7,483 nt of DNA, taken from positions 1 to 7,483 of the forward strand of contig CAMWQQ010000072.1 in the NCBI GenBank assembly GCA_947176455.1, in the 5' to 3' direction. The position numbers were made by a program, and so were the translations under genes. Below the pieces are notes generated by a model that saw only the letters and a program-made list of their open reading frames with translations, made no database searches and was not told where the DNA came from. Source of the stretch: an uncultured Odoribacter sp. (GTDB taxonomy: Bacteria > Bacteroidota > Bacteroidia > Bacteroidales > Marinifilaceae). Every line of letters begins with the position of its first letter. Position 1 is the stretch's first letter. Below, piece by piece: positions 6,570-7,483 of the stretch.

Positions 6570-7483
6570 ATGCAGATTTCTATTGATAGTCGTCTCGTTC
6601 GTCTCGCAAAGAAAAGGATGATGTTTTTCTGCATCCTCTTTCTCCTTTGTTGCGGACGGGTATTTTCTCAAGGAGAGGGCACCGTCCGCTCGTGTCCAGG
6701 CGTGTGGATCAACGGCGTGTGTTGGGCAAGGAGCAATGTGGACAAGCCCGGCACCTTTGTCTCTAATCCCTACGAATATGGACTGCTCTATCAATGGAAC
6801 CGAAAAAGAGAATGGTATGAAATACCTTATGTTGAAACCCCCAATTGGGACAAAAGTTTTCCGGAAGGAGAGCGTTGGGAGCCTGCCAATGACCCGTGCC
6901 CTTCCGGATGGCGGGTGCCTACAGTAGAAGAGTTTGAAACATTGAAGAAAGTGGTAGGAGAGCGTGGTGCGTTATGGAAAGGATTCGAAGGAACAAAATT
7001 TACGGATGAAAATAATGGTAACGTGATCTTCTTTCCTTATGCCGGAAAAACTACAGATGGTTATTTGCGAAGCAATTGGGTGAATCCAAAGGGATATTAT
7101 ACAGAGGGATATTATTGGTCCGGGACACGTGATTTATTATACCCGGAGCGTGCATGGTATATGTGTGACGGTGGTGTTGGGAATACATATACTAACATAG
7201 GATTTTCTATTCGTTGTGTTGCAAACGGTGAGATGCCGGAGTGTGCCCCTGTCAGCGCACATGTTTCTGCAGACATTAGTGCCTGTGATTTACCCTATGA
7301 GTGGGAAGACACTACCTTTCAAAAAGGAACCGAAACGGGGATTTATCGCTTTCAGCGAATCAGTACCGTTACGGGGTGCGACAGCATTGTCTATCTGCAT
7401 CTGACCATTCAGCCGTGTAATCAACGCTGCCCGGGGGTTGAGATAAACGGGGTGTGTTGGGCAAAGAGCAATGTGGACAGACC
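6570..7483 (+). CDS. Secreted FISUMP-domain protein, multi-domain (cut by right edge)
   Basis: The frame is open for 304 codons from the ATG at 6570 to the window edge. A signal peptide is evident (MMFFCILFLLCCGRVFSQ); the ATGs at 6618 and 6621 would give a shorter, more typical N-terminus. Residues 42-218 form a Fibrobacter succinogenes major paralogous domain (FISUMP): NGVCWARSNV, YGLLYQWNR, W-x-P-A-N-D-P-C-P-S-G-W-R-V-P-T (103-118), FFPYAGK, GYYWSGT, and the closing SIRCVA. Residues about 225-283 form a cysteine-containing linker domain with CDLPYEW and GCDSIVYLHLTI, of a type often repeated in large Bacteroidota surface proteins. At 287 a second FISUMP copy begins (CPGVEINGVCWAKSNVDR). 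The gene starts 5 nt after the LRR stop with no promoter between, so the two are co-transcribed and probably translationally coupled. Function unknown; FISUMP domains are associated with exported proteins. C-terminal anchoring or T9SS signals lie outside the window. Confidence 0.85.
   Translation, partial: MQISIDSRLVRLAKKRMMFFCILFLLCCGRVFSQGEGTVRSCPGVWINGVCWARSNVDKPGTFVSNPYEYGLLYQWNRKREWYEIPYVETPNWDKSFPEGERWEPANDPCPSGWRVPTVEEFETLKKVVGERGALWKGFEGTKFTDENNGNVIFFPYAGKTTDGYLRSNWVNPKGYYTEGYYWSGTRDLLYPERAWYMCDGGVGNTYTNIGFSIRCVANGEMPECAPVSAHVSADISACDLPYEWEDTTFQKGTETGIYRFQRISTVTGCDSIVYLHLTIQPCNQRCPGVEINGVCWAKSNVDR
6692..6748 (+). repeat. First copy of the FISUMP start motif
   Basis: Encodes SCPGVWINGVCWARSNVDK plus the next partial codon. 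The core 6711-6748 matches 7446-7483 at 34 of 38 bases, an offset of 735 nt or 245 codons, showing that the protein is built of tandem FISUMP-plus-linker modules. Confidence 0.75.
7427..7483 (+). repeat. Second copy of the FISUMP start motif (cut by edge)
   Basis: Encodes RCPGVEINGVCWAKSNVDR and runs off the window. It is the beginning of the second FISUMP module, in frame with and 245 codons after the first copy at 6692-6748. Confidence 0.75.

Overview
The window is chromosomal DNA from a member of the Bacteroidota, most likely order Bacteroidales. Three things support this: the proteins resemble Bacteroides-type RimP, NusA and IF2; two intergenic promoters fit the Bacteroidota TTTG / TAnnTTTG consensus; and the right-hand genes encode secreted proteins of families common in gut Bacteroidales. 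I cannot name the genus from sequence alone.

Left part (minus strand, read right to left): a conserved transcription/translation operon, rimP (4459-4920), nusA (3174-4412) and infB (390-3146), with 46 and 27 nt gaps. RimP matures the 30S subunit, NusA controls pausing, termination and antitermination, and IF2 places initiator tRNA on the ribosome. After a 123 nt gap comes the 5' end of a periplasmic DsbD-like protein (1-266) that runs off the left edge. A canonical promoter precedes rimP (5008-5038). The leader carries two hairpins, the second followed by a U-rich run in the rimP direction, so it looks like an attenuator.

Middle (4921-5316, no gene): besides the rimP leader and promoter, it holds an inverted-repeat element (5068-5232) with four AAAGTT units facing four AACTTT units around a GC-richer centre. 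It lies almost symmetrically between the divergent rimP and LRR promoters.

Right part (plus strand): a separate operon of secreted proteins. A promoter at 5269-5298 drives a leucine-rich-repeat lipoprotein (about 5317-6564). Only 5 nt after its stop begins an exported protein with a Fibrobacter-succinogenes-major (FISUMP) domain, a CDSIV-type linker domain and the beginning of a second FISUMP copy; it is cut by the right edge. The two are probably cell-envelope or surface proteins made together; their binding targets are unknown. The housekeeping half is ordinary. The regulatory leader, the intergenic repeat and the LRR/FISUMP pair are the parts that deserve attention.
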